Assembly (NCBI RefSeq): GCF_937891065.1
Contig: NZ_CALAEQ010000082.1
Span: forward strand, 1-33,096
Reading direction: 5' to 3'
DNA: 33,096 nucleotides
From: an uncultured Lutibacter sp.
GTDB lineage: Bacteria; Bacteroidota; Bacteroidia; Flavobacteriales; Flavobacteriaceae
The notes beneath the pieces were generated by a model that was not told the DNA's origin, did not search any database, and was given only the letters and a program-made list of their open reading frames with translations. Position numbers and translations under genes: made by a program. Numbering within the stretch: the first letter of the stretch is position 1; each line of letters opens with the position of its first letter. Shown piece by piece: positions 1-7,664 of this stretch.

Positions 1-1008
1 TATCTATTTTTTATTTTAATAATATTATTTTTTATTACAGTAAACGCAATGGCCCAAGTTGGTATTGGAACTGATACTCCAAACTCATCATCAATGTTAG
101 ATATACAATCTACAGCTAAAGGTGTTTTAATACCCAGAATGACAACTGTTCAAAGAGAACTGATAGCCGGAGTAGAAGGGCTTTTAGTATTTGATACAAC
201 TTCTTCAAGTTTTTGGTTTTACAGTGGTGCTTGGGTTGAATTAGCAACGGGTGCACCTGATAAAATTGTTGATGCCGATGGCGATACAAAAATTGAAGTA
301 GAGCAAACTCCCGATGAAGATAAAATACATTTTTCAACGGCAAATGTTGCTGGAGATGCCTCAGTTGAAAGAATGACTATAGACAAAGCAGGAGTTACAA
401 AAATTGGAGATATTGCCGGTGGTAATGACACTAAAATTGAAGCCGACGGTACTCTTATGTTTGAGGGAAATGCAGAAGTCTGGGATGATTTAAGAGTTTC
501 TATGGATAAAGGGTCTAGTTCAGCTTCTCTTGATTGGTTTCCAGGAGAATCTAGCGGTCCTCAAATTTGGTATTTTCGTGACGCAAAAGGTTTGGAATCT
601 TTAAGTTTTCAAGTTCAATTGCCACATAGTTATAAAGAAGGAACTACTATTTATCCACATTTACATTGGACACCAAATGCTTCTGAATCTGGTGACGTTG
701 AATGGAATCTTGATTATACCTGGGTAAATTATAATCCAATAACTCCACAAGTTTTTCCTGCAATAACTACTAGTACAGCTGTAGAAACTGGCCCTTTTAC
801 ACAAAGAACACACTTGATTACAGGTTTAACAGTAGGTGGTGTTGGTTTAGATGGAACGGATAAAAAGATTTCAAGTATATTAATATGCCGTTTATGGAGG
901 AATTCAGGTAATTCAGCCGATACATACACTAATGATGCAGGACTATTATCACTAGATTTCCATTTTCAAATAGATACTGTTGGCAGTAGAGAAACATTTT
1001 CAAAATAA
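1..1008 (+). CDS. secreted fibre-like surface protein, 5' end missing
   Basis: The reading frame is open from the first base. Before the ATG at 49 it encodes a hydrophobic run ending in NAMA|QVGIG, which reads as a signal peptide. The true start is therefore left of the window and the ATG at 49 is internal. The mature N-terminus (QVGIGTDTPN, then 'KGVLIPRMT', 'LLVFDTTSSSFWFYSGAWVEL') is the repeat-like opening common in flavobacterial surface and adhesin-like proteins. A middle part rich in 'DGDTKIEVE' type strands follows. The C-terminal half has 'LPHSYKEGTTIYPHLHW' and 'WNLDYTWVNYN', which resembles a beta-sandwich domain I associate with phage virion or fibre proteins; that resemblance is from memory. 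There is no catalytic motif and no obvious C-terminal sorting domain. The role is inferred to be extracellular binding or adhesion; no specific function can be given. Confidence 0.7.
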   Translation, partial: YLFFILIILFFITVNAMAQVGIGTDTPNSSSMLDIQSTAKGVLIPRMTTVQRELIAGVEGLLVFDTTSSSFWFYSGAWVELATGAPDKIVDADGDTKIEVEQTPDEDKIHFSTANVAGDASVERMTIDKAGVTKIGDIAGGNDTKIEADGTLMFEGNAEVWDDLRVSMDKGSSSASLDWFPGESSGPQIWYFRDAKGLESLSFQVQLPHSYKEGTTIYPHLHWTPNASESGDVEWNLDYTWVNYNPITPQVFPAITTSTAVETGPFTQRTHLITGLTVGGVGLDGTDKKISSILICRLWRNSGNSADTYTNDAGLLSLDFHFQIDTVGSRETFSK

Positions 1009-1332
1009 GTTGTTAATAAAAAATTTTAAAAAATGAATTAAGAACACTTAAAAAAAGTATCTTTAAAATGGCTTACAAATAGCTTATTTACAATACATTA
1101 GATAGCTTAAAACAATCAATAATATTTATGGGTAACTTTAAAATTAAAGTTATATAACTTTCGATAGAAAGTTGTATAACTTTTTTTATATTTTTATATA
1201 ACTTTTTGCAAAATTACGAAGTAATAAAGTACATTTAATAAACAAATACGGTTGCTTTAATAAACAATTTTTTTTAAAGTTATTAGAAGAGATAAATCAG
1301 TTACTTAAATTTTATGAATATAAAAAAATGCT
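1009..1332. other. gene-free intergenic stretch
   Basis: This 324-base, very AT-rich stretch has no credible coding frame on either strand. It holds one strong hairpin (1146-1187, listed separately) and a further partial copy of the same TATATAACTTTTT sequence at about 1195-1208. No tRNA and no clear TAnnTTTG promoter were seen; TACATTTA near 1228 is one base from consensus and could serve the HU-related gene. Confidence 0.6.
1146..1187 (+). terminator. long intrinsic terminator hairpin
   Basis: Two 17-base arms, AAAGTTATATAACTTTC (1146-1162) and its partner (1167-1183), pair fully with one G-T wobble around a GATA loop. The 3' arm runs straight into seven T's (1181-1187). It sits about 140 bases after the stop of the surface protein gene, which it most likely terminates. 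The stem is AT-rich, so its strength comes from length. Confidence 0.75.
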
Positions 1333-1719
1333 ATGGCTTTAAATTATCGTATTACCAAAAGAAAAAACAATATAAAAAATCCTGAGGAGACCCAGTATAT
1401 TATGCAAGCAGTTACTAAAGGAGTAATTGACTTAGAAAAAGTATGTTATGATATTAGCCACCAATGTACCTTAACTGAAAGTGATGTGGTAGGAGTGGTA
1501 AAAGCCTTAGGGAATAAACTACAGGATAGTTTAGAACAAGGCTATACGGTAGACTTAGGTGATTTAGGTAGGTTTAAATTGGGGATAAAAGGTACTGCTA
1601 AACCTGATCCGAAATTATTATCTAAACAAAGCATTCAAAAATTTATTTTAAACTACCAGCCTTCTAAAAACATGAAAAATAAGTTAAAGAAATCTATTTA
1701 TATAGAGAAGGAAAAATAA
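1333..1719 (+). CDS. HU-related DNA-binding protein (HU-HIG type)
   Basis: This is a 128-residue basic protein of the Bacteroidota HU-related family: an HU fold preceded by a short extension, often annotated 'HU family DNA-binding protein' or HU-HIG. Visible family features are the N-terminal 'YRITKRKNNI' strand, helices with 'VVGVVKALGNKLQDSLEQG' and the conserved 'VDLGDLGRFKLGI' strand-turn that leads into the DNA-binding arm. The C-terminus is lysine-rich. It should bind DNA in the cytoplasm with little sequence specificity, or act as an architectural protein; the targets of this family are not well known. An out-of-frame ATG at 1328 lies five bases upstream, and the frame from 1333 matches the family. 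It stands alone, with a terminator upstream and a 120-base gap downstream. Confidence 0.85.
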   Translation: MALNYRITKRKNNIKNPEETQYIMQAVTKGVIDLEKVCYDISHQCTLTESDVVGVVKALGNKLQDSLEQGYTVDLGDLGRFKLGIKGTAKPDPKLLSKQSIQKFILNYQPSKNMKNKLKKSIYIEKEK

Positions 1720-1826
1720 TTCTTTTCATCTATTGTTAAATGCATTTATCTAAAATAGTAGTTTAAAAAAGTTGTTAAAAACATCTTAAATATTTCTTTT
1801 GAAGTTTAATACTCATAAAATACAAT

Positions 1827-1834
1827 TAGATTTG
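1827..1834 (+). promoter_or_regulatory. predicted -7 promoter element of metallophosphoesterase gene
   Basis: TAGATTTG fits the Bacteroidota -7 consensus TAnnTTTG. It ends five T's before the ATG at 1840, so transcription would start at or next to the start codon. No good -33 TTTG is present at the usual spacing. Confidence 0.5.
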
Positions 1835-1839
1835 TTTTT

Positions 1840-3051
1840 ATGATGAGATGGATAATTTTTATTGCATTTGTACTTTTTATTGATTTTTATGCTTTTCAAA
1901 GTGTAAAAACGAGTACTAAAAATAAATTTGTTGTTGTTTTTTATTGGTTATTTTCTATAGCTGTTTTGTTAAATGTGATTTACCAACTCACTACTTTTAA
2001 CAATTCAAAAGGCATGCCACAATCGGTTATGTTTGCTTTTGGATTGTTGATTTTATCTATGGTTCCCAAAGTAATTGCACTAATAATTATGTTTGGCGAA
2101 GATATTTTTAGAATTTCAAATGGTGGTTTTAATTATTTTGTTAATTCAAAATCAACCACTTTTTTAGCGGATAGACGTGAGTTTGTAAGCAAAGTGGCAC
2201 TTGGTTTAGCCGCAATTCCATTCGCATCGGTTTTATATGGAATGGCGCGCGGTAAATACAATTACCAAGTACTAAACCACACCTTATTTTTTGAGGATTT
2301 ACCTAAAAGTTTTGAGGGTTTTAAAATCACTCATATATCCGATATTCATAGTGGTAGCTTTGATGATGCTGAAAAAATAGGTGTAGGGATTGATTTGATA
2401 AATGAGCAATCGTCTGATGTTATTTTATTTACCGGTGATTTGGTAAATAACACAGCTAATGAAATGAATCCTTGGATTTCGTTATTTAAATCATTAAAAG
2501 CACCATTAGGAAAGTTTTCAGTATTGGGAAATCATGATTATGGTGAATATGTGCAATGGAAAACTTCAGAAGAAAAAGAACAAAATTTTCAAGCAATTAA
2601 AGAGATTCACCCAAAAATAGGCTTTAATTTATTATTGAATGATAGCGTTTATTTGGAAAAGGGTAGCGATAAAATAGCTTTAATAGGCGTTGAAAACTGG
2701 GGGACCCGATTTAAAAAAGCGGGTGATTTAAACCTAGCTTCTTCAAAAATAAGTAAAGAAGATTTTAAAATATTAATGAGTCATGACCCTTCACATTGGG
2801 AAAATGAAGTAAAAAATCATGCAAATAATTACCAACTTACTTTAAGCGGTCATACCCACGGAATGCAGTTTGGAATTGAAATTCCAGGTTTTAAATGGAG
2901 CCCTGTACAATATATATACAAGCAGTGGGCAGGTATCTATACAAACTTTAATCGTTATATAAATGTGAATAGAGGATTTGGGTTTTTAGCCTTCCCTGGA
3001 AGAGTGGGGATTTGGCCTGAAATAAGCGTAATTACTTTGAAAAAGAAGTAG
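1840..3051 (+). CDS. membrane-anchored calcineurin-like metallophosphoesterase
   Basis: This 403-residue protein has about four N-terminal membrane segments (roughly residues 3-22, 30-50, 62-85 and 115-135) followed by a calcineurin-like phosphoesterase domain. The whole dimetal site is present: DxH at D168/H170, GDxxN at 199-203, GNHD at 230-233, a metal-ligand His at 315 and GHTHG at 337-341. The layout matches the YkuE/YaeI-like group of membrane-associated phosphoesterases, some of which act on lipid A precursors or other phospholipid pyrophosphates. The exact substrate cannot be read from sequence. The active domain probably faces outward after the last segment, but topology is inferred. 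The start could be 1840 or 1843 (MM); a -7 promoter element ending at 1834 makes a leaderless transcript likely. Confidence 0.88.
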   Translation: MMRWIIFIAFVLFIDFYAFQSVKTSTKNKFVVVFYWLFSIAVLLNVIYQLTTFNNSKGMPQSVMFAFGLLILSMVPKVIALIIMFGEDIFRISNGGFNYFVNSKSTTFLADRREFVSKVALGLAAIPFASVLYGMARGKYNYQVLNHTLFFEDLPKSFEGFKITHISDIHSGSFDDAEKIGVGIDLINEQSSDVILFTGDLVNNTANEMNPWISLFKSLKAPLGKFSVLGNHDYGEYVQWKTSEEKEQNFQAIKEIHPKIGFNLLLNDSVYLEKGSDKIALIGVENWGTRFKKAGDLNLASSKISKEDFKILMSHDPSHWENEVKNHANNYQLTLSGHTHGMQFGIEIPGFKWSPVQYIYKQWAGIYTNFNRYINVNRGFGFLAFPGRVGIWPEISVITLKKK

Positions 3052-3076
3052 GTAACCATTTTTCAAATTAAAATGT

Positions 3077-3084
3077 TACATTTG
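3077..3084 (+). promoter_or_regulatory. predicted -7 promoter element of thioredoxin-fold gene
   Basis: TACATTTG matches TAnnTTTG, about 50 bases before the ATG at 3137. No convincing -33 element was found. Confidence 0.45.
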
Positions 3085-3136
3085 TAAGTATAGTAGGTTT
3101 TATTTTTTTATTATTGTTTGAAAAGATTTTAAAATT

Positions 3137-3433
3137 ATGACAAAATTTGGAGAATTAATTAGTTCAGATATTCCTGTTTTAATAGACTTTTTTGCTGATT
3201 GGGAAGAGGACAACAATGATGTACATAGTGTTTTAAGAAACGTAGCAGCCGCTTTGGGTGATAAAGCAAAAGTTATTAAAATTGATATTGAAAAAAACGA
3301 AACACTAGCAAATGCGTTGAGAATTAAAGGAAACCCAACTTTTATAATTTATAAAGATGGTGAAATGAAATGGCGACAGTCAGGAGCGCAAGATGCTAAT
3401 ACTTTAATAAGTTTGGTAGAGCAATACGTTTAA
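3137..3433 (+). CDS. thioredoxin-fold protein lacking the CxxC active site
   Basis: The 98-residue sequence follows the thioredoxin fold. It has 'VLIDFFADW' (strand plus Trp22), a helix, the 'AKVIKIDIEKNETLANALRIKGNPTF' region with the cis-proline P67, then 'IYKDGEMKWRQSG' and a final helix. Where thioredoxins have WCGPC, this protein has W-E-E-D-N (22-26), and it contains no cysteine at all. It cannot be a dithiol oxidoreductase. The rest is well conserved and there is no frameshift, so it looks like a functional, redox-inactive relative, perhaps a binding or scaffold protein; this is inference. Its 3' end overlaps the convergent deacetylase gene by 38 bases. Confidence 0.82.
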   Translation: MTKFGELISSDIPVLIDFFADWEEDNNDVHSVLRNVAAALGDKAKVIKIDIEKNETLANALRIKGNPTFIIYKDGEMKWRQSGAQDANTLISLVEQYV

Positions 3434-4064
3434 ATACAAATCCTTTTTCAGAATAATATTCTAATATTTTTGGTAATACAAATTGTAATTTTTCACTTGC
3501 TTTAACACTGTCATGAAAAACAATAATACTGCCGTTTTCAGTATTTTTAATTACGTTTTCTAAACATTTTTTGTTGGTTATTTTAGTGTCAAAGTCGGCA
3601 CTTAAAACGTCCCACATTATAATTTTATAACCTTTTTTTCTTATTTTTCTCGATTGTGAAAAGCGTAATTTTCCATAAGGAGGTCTGAATAATTTTAAGC
3701 TTTGAGTTTCTAGTTTTGAGTTTTTATGAAAGGCTAATTCGGCTTTATTAATATTATCCAAATAATCAGCTGTTGTTGTTTTAATACCTTTTAAATGGTT
3801 ATGGGTATGATTACCTATTGAGTGGTTATTCTTAACTATTTTGTGGAAAATTTCAGGGTGTTGTTCTATGTTTTTTCCAATACAAAAAAAAGTAGCTTTA
3901 GCATTGTATTTATTTAATTGCTCTAATGTCCATGCTGTAATTTCAGGAGTAGGACCGTCATCAAAAGTTAAATAAATTGCCTTTTCTTTTTTAGAAAAAC
4001 TCCAAACCCAATTTCTAAAAAGAAATTTAACAAGGCTTGGAGTTTTTACAAAATAAGGTTTCAT
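3396..4064 (-). CDS. polysaccharide deacetylase family protein (NodB homology)
   Basis: This is a 222-residue carbohydrate esterase family 4 protein. The catalytic motifs are intact: TFDDGP with D35/D36, the metal-binding pair H86 and H90 in 'GNHTHNHLKG', RPPYG at 127-131, a 'WDVLSADFD' motif and 'IIVFHDS' near residue 185. Such enzymes remove N-acetyl groups from peptidoglycan, chitin oligosaccharides or capsule sugars using Zn or Co; the substrate here is unknown. There is no clear cleavable signal peptide, although residues 11-22 are moderately hydrophobic. The length is short, essentially one NodB domain. The 3' end overlaps the thioredoxin-fold gene on the other strand. Confidence 0.88.
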   Translation of the reverse strand: MKPYFVKTPSLVKFLFRNWVWSFSKKEKAIYLTFDDGPTPEITAWTLEQLNKYNAKATFFCIGKNIEQHPEIFHKIVKNNHSIGNHTHNHLKGIKTTTADYLDNINKAELAFHKNSKLETQSLKLFRPPYGKLRFSQSRKIRKKGYKIIMWDVLSADFDTKITNKKCLENVIKNTENGSIIVFHDSVKASEKLQFVLPKILEYYSEKGFVFKRIALPNLLKY

Positions 4065-4157
4065 GTGATTTTATTTATTGTTTTTTAATTGTCACATGTT
4101 GTTCGCTAATAATCATTACCCTAGGAGATAAGCTTTTAGTATGCTCGTTTCATTTAT

Positions 4158-7100
4158 TTATTCTTCATCGCTCATTAAAAACTCAAATAGTTTTAAGTAG
4201 TCAACATATTCATCTTTAATTGAAGTAGCGTACGCTTCATCATCAAAACGAATTGCGGTTTTAACAATTTGGTCGTACATTAATAAACTACGTTCAACTT
4301 CGGTGAAAACACTTTCAATTTCGGACTCATCAAATTGACTATAATAGGTCAAATTTTCTTGTAATGCCTTTTTTAATTCGGAAGCTAATTTTCTAGCTTT
4401 TTCATTTTTATCTAAACGATAGTATAAATCTATATAAGCAATTAACATACTATAATGTCCAAATTTATGTACTGGCATTTTTTCTAAAGAAATGTCTAAA
4501 ATTTCTTCAGCTTTTTCTAATTGATCTTCATTAATTAAAGCTTTTGCCAATCGCTCCATATTATTTCGGTACGAGACTGAATTTTTACGCGTTTCAGGGT
4601 CTAAATAGATATTATCATCAGTGATGTTTCTCCAATCCCAATTCTTCACGTTTTTGTACATAATATCAGTATTTATACGGCCCATTTCAAAGAAGTTTCC
4701 TTCATCTGGAGTTCTAATTGGTACTAATCGGTAAGCCATTCCATCTAATTGTAAATAATCTTTTAACCAAATATATTCTTCAGCTGCTTGTGCTCCACCA
4801 GTAAAATATATTGGTTTTTCCCAATTATTGTTGGCTAAAATATCAAGCATTAAAATCCTATTTTTAGAAAGTGCACTTGAAACTTCAATATCAATATAAG
4901 GAACAATTAAATGAGCATCTTTTTCTGCTACAACACCATTTCTTAAAACAGTTTCTTTATCTACTGGAATTCTAATTTTATTTGTTGGTAATACTTTTTC
5001 ATTAATTCCATCATCATCTAAATCGTAAAAAGTAACTTCTTTATCACTTTCAATCCATTTCATAAAATAATTAATATCAACAATAGAGTCTTTTAGTTGA
5101 GGGAAAATTTGTTCAAAGTAATAAGCAACATCTAGTGAGCCTACCTTGTATTTATCGTGCGTTAATTGAGAAGGAATAGGGTCTGCTAAGTATGTTTTTC
5201 GTTTCATTTGATCTATATACCAATCGGTTTGAAAAAGACTGGTGTTCACCAATTTCATATCAGTTCTGTAATTTTCTACTTCTTGCATATACCACAAAGG
5301 GAAAGTATCATTATCTCCAATAGTAAATAGTATAGCATTTTCAGCACAAGAATCTAAATAGGCTTTTGCGTTTAAGTGAGAAGTATAACGATTAGATCTA
5401 TCATGATCGTCCCAATTTTCAAAAGCCATTAATGTTGGTACAGCTACTAATGAAACTAGTGTAACGGCTATAGCTATTGAGTTTTTATTTGCATAATTTT
5501 TTAAGTATTCAAATAATGCGAGTACACCAAAACCTACCCAAATGGCAAAAATATAGAAGGATCCTACAACGGCATAATCCCGTTCTCTTGGTTCAAATGG
5601 TTTTGGGTTGGTATAAAATATAATGGCTAACCCTGTAAATGCAAAGAATAGGAGTAGCGTATAAAAATCGTTTTTATTATTTTTTAGTTGAAAAACAAGC
5701 CCAATAATTCCTAAAATTAAAGGAAGGAAATAGTAAGTATTTCGCCCTTTATTATTTTTAACATCAGAAGGTAAGTTGTCTTGAGTTCCTAAGCGTAATT
5801 CATCAATAAACGAAATACCGCTTAACCAATTTCCATTTTGTAAATCGAGATTTCCTTGCTCATCATTTTGTCTTCCAACAAAATTCCACATAAAATATCT
5901 TCCATACATATATCCAAATTGAAAATCGACCATAAATTTTATGTTTTCAATAAAAGTGGGTCTACGTTTACTACTTTGAGGTATACCAGCAATAGATTTA
6001 TAGTTTCTAATTACACCAGCATCAGTACTTACCATTCTTGGAATAAAACCTTTGTGCTTACTACTCCAATTAGGTAAAGCGTCTTTATAATTATTTACAA
6101 TTACATATTTGTTGGTTTTTTCGTCTTTTTCGTATTTTGGCTTATCATCTCTTGTTGGGTTTTCACTATCAGCATCTCTATTGTAAATCAGTGAATAATA
6201 TGTATCATAAAAAACATTAGCATCACCATATTGTTCTCTGTCATAATACGCTAATAATTCTCTTGCACTTGACGGATTATTTTCATTAATAGTGGTGTTT
6301 GCATTTGCTCTAATAGGCAACATTAACCAACTTGAAAATCCAATCATAATAAATAATACCGAAAGAATTAGCGTGTTAGCACCAACCTTGTTTTTTTTAT
6401 GAGTATAATTTAGTCCGAAGTAAAAAGCAGCAATTAAGAGTAAGAAGGCAATAATACTTCCAGAGTTAAAAGGCAATCCTATTGAATTCACAAAAAATAA
6501 TTCTAACGCACTAAAATATTTTAAGGTATATGGAAATAACATTTTAAACACAAATACTAAAACTAATATAGAAACTACATTAGCAATAATAAACTGTTTA
6601 GGAGTTAAGTTTGTGTACTTTTTATAGATGTATAAAAATACAATAGATGGTATTACTAATAATGATAAAATATGAACACCAAATGATAAACCAACTACAA
6701 AACTAATTAATAATAGCCATTTATTTCCTTGAGGTTTGTCCATCTCAGTTTCCCAACGTAATCCTAGCCAAAACAATAAGGCCATTAAAAATGAAGACAT
6801 TGCATATACTTCACCTTCAACTGCGCTGTACCAAAAGCTATCAGAAAATGTATAGGTTAATGCACCAACAAGTCCGCTTCCTAAAATTGCAATTGATGTA
6901 CTTTTTGCTAATTCAGATGAATTTTTCAGCAATCTTTTAGCTAGAGCAGTTATAGTCCAAAACATAAATAAGATTGTAAAAGCACTTGCTAAAGCCGACA
7001 TAAAGTTTACCATTTTAGCTATTTCAGTAACTTCAGTGGTAAACATTGCGAAAAAAGCGCCTAACATTTGAAACAAAGGAGCTCCAGGCGGATGCCCAAC

Positions 7101-7247
7101 TTCTAGTTTTACAGCAGTAGAAATGTATTCTCCACAATCCCAGTAACTAACTGTAGGCTCAAGAGTTAACGTGTACGTAACTAATGCAATTGCGAAAGTG
7201 GCCCAACCAAGAATGGTGTTCCATTTTGAAAAATTAAATGAATTCAT
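4158..7247 (-). CDS. DUF2723 membrane protein, GT117 O-mannosyltransferase-like
   Basis: This 1029-residue protein has an N-terminal membrane half with a dozen or so hydrophobic segments up to about residue 590 and a soluble C-terminal half. The N-terminal 'LEPTVSYWDCGEYISTAVKLEVGHPPG' (about 28-55) is the hallmark of the DUF2723 family. The acidic residues in the first loop, followed by HPPG, recall GT-C glycosyltransferases. The family includes human TMEM260, an O-mannosyltransferase now placed in CAZy GT117. The Bacteroidota members are usually annotated only as DUF2723. The C-terminal part has 'IGDNDTFPLWYMQEV' and a helical, TPR-like end (about 920-1010). The probable role is glycosylation of exported proteins or glycans at the inner membrane, but this is inferred from family membership. 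A near-consensus -7 element (CGAATTTA on the plus strand, 7267-7274) lies upstream. Confidence 0.85.
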   Translation of the reverse strand: MNSFNFSKWNTILGWATFAIALVTYTLTLEPTVSYWDCGEYISTAVKLEVGHPPGAPLFQMLGAFFAMFTTEVTEIAKMVNFMSALASAFTILFMFWTITALAKRLLKNSSELAKSTSIAILGSGLVGALTYTFSDSFWYSAVEGEVYAMSSFLMALLFWLGLRWETEMDKPQGNKWLLLISFVVGLSFGVHILSLLVIPSIVFLYIYKKYTNLTPKQFIIANVVSILVLVFVFKMLFPYTLKYFSALELFFVNSIGLPFNSGSIIAFLLLIAAFYFGLNYTHKKNKVGANTLILSVLFIMIGFSSWLMLPIRANANTTINENNPSSARELLAYYDREQYGDANVFYDTYYSLIYNRDADSENPTRDDKPKYEKDEKTNKYVIVNNYKDALPNWSSKHKGFIPRMVSTDAGVIRNYKSIAGIPQSSKRRPTFIENIKFMVDFQFGYMYGRYFMWNFVGRQNDEQGNLDLQNGNWLSGISFIDELRLGTQDNLPSDVKNNKGRNTYYFLPLILGIIGLVFQLKNNKNDFYTLLLFFAFTGLAIIFYTNPKPFEPRERDYAVVGSFYIFAIWVGFGVLALFEYLKNYANKNSIAIAVTLVSLVAVPTLMAFENWDDHDRSNRYTSHLNAKAYLDSCAENAILFTIGDNDTFPLWYMQEVENYRTDMKLVNTSLFQTDWYIDQMKRKTYLADPIPSQLTHDKYKVGSLDVAYYFEQIFPQLKDSIVDINYFMKWIESDKEVTFYDLDDDGINEKVLPTNKIRIPVDKETVLRNGVVAEKDAHLIVPYIDIEVSSALSKNRILMLDILANNNWEKPIYFTGGAQAAEEYIWLKDYLQLDGMAYRLVPIRTPDEGNFFEMGRINTDIMYKNVKNWDWRNITDDNIYLDPETRKNSVSYRNNMERLAKALINEDQLEKAEEILDISLEKMPVHKFGHYSMLIAYIDLYYRLDKNEKARKLASELKKALQENLTYYSQFDESEIESVFTEVERSLLMYDQIVKTAIRFDDEAYATSIKDEYVDYLKLFEFLMSDEE

Positions 7248-7375
7248 AAAAAATTTTTTATTGAGGCGAATTTAGTAAAATTAAACTTAAATATTGAAAC
7301 TTAGATTGATATGGAACGGGAATAAAGTATTAAAGTGTTGTTAAATTTGATTTATTAAAAAAAAACAAATATTTA

Positions 7376-7406
7376 TTTGCTGTTTTAAAACTTTACATTA
7401 AATTTG
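7376..7406 (+). promoter_or_regulatory. promoter of tRNA-Gln
   Basis: A -33 TTTG (7376-7379) and a -7 TAAATTTG (7399-7406) are separated by 19 bases, a full match to the Bacteroidota vegetative promoter. The predicted start is about 7412, just before the mature tRNA end at 7418. Confidence 0.85.
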
Positions 7407-7417
7407 CAGCCTTAAAT

Positions 7418-7488
7418 TGACCTATGGTGTAATGGTAGCACTCCGGTTTTTGGTATCGTCAGTCAAGGTTCGAGTCCTTGTAGGTCAA
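7418..7488 (+). tRNA. tRNA-Gln (anticodon TTG)
   Basis: The cloverleaf folds as follows: acceptor TGACCTA/TAGGTCA, a D stem GTGT/GCAC, an anticodon loop TTTTGGT reading TTG, a T arm CAAGG-TTCGAGT-CCTTG and discriminator A at 7488. CCA is not encoded. The anticodon stem CCGGT/ATCGT has a C-T mismatch at its outermost pair (27-43) and one G-T wobble, so it is weaker than usual. It has its own promoter and is followed by two terminators. Confidence 0.93.
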
Positions 7489-7502
7489 CTAGAGAAATTA
7501 AT

Positions 7503-7544
7503 AATCCCTTTAAACTTAAATGTTTAGAGGGATTTGTTTTTTAT
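7503..7544 (+). terminator. intrinsic terminator after tRNA-Gln
   Basis: Arms AATCCCTTTAAAC (7503-7515) and GTTTAGAGGGATT (7522-7534) form 13 pairs including one wobble, with a 6-base loop, then TGTTTTTTAT. It lies 14 bases after the tRNA. Confidence 0.85.
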
Positions 7545-7566
7545 AGCAAAGTTATTTTGAAGTATT

Positions 7567-7603
7567 AAATAGAAAAAGAGCCTAATCGGCTCTTTTTCTA
7601 TTT
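7567..7603. terminator. bidirectional terminator between tRNA-Gln and glutamine synthetase
   Basis: A perfect 16-pair inverted repeat (7567-7582 and 7588-7603) has core GAGCC/GGCTC, loop TAATC and A-rich/T-rich flanks. It can end transcription from both sides and probably serves mainly the glutamine synthetase gene on the minus strand. Confidence 0.85.
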
Positions 7604-7664
7604 AACTACACAAGTAGTAGCTATGATTTTCACTTAAATTAATAAACTATTGTAAAAGTAGAAA

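Noticed and set aside
4062-4098. CATGTGA and TCACATG arms upstream of the deacetylase gene
   Set aside because: The halves look like CRP-type half sites, but they are 23 bases apart, too far for a CRP-type operator, and no -7 element is placed with them.
4037-4219. Small plus-strand open frame between the deacetylase and DUF2723 genes
   Set aside because: It overlaps both real genes, has no promoter element and a composition typical of non-coding AT-rich DNA.
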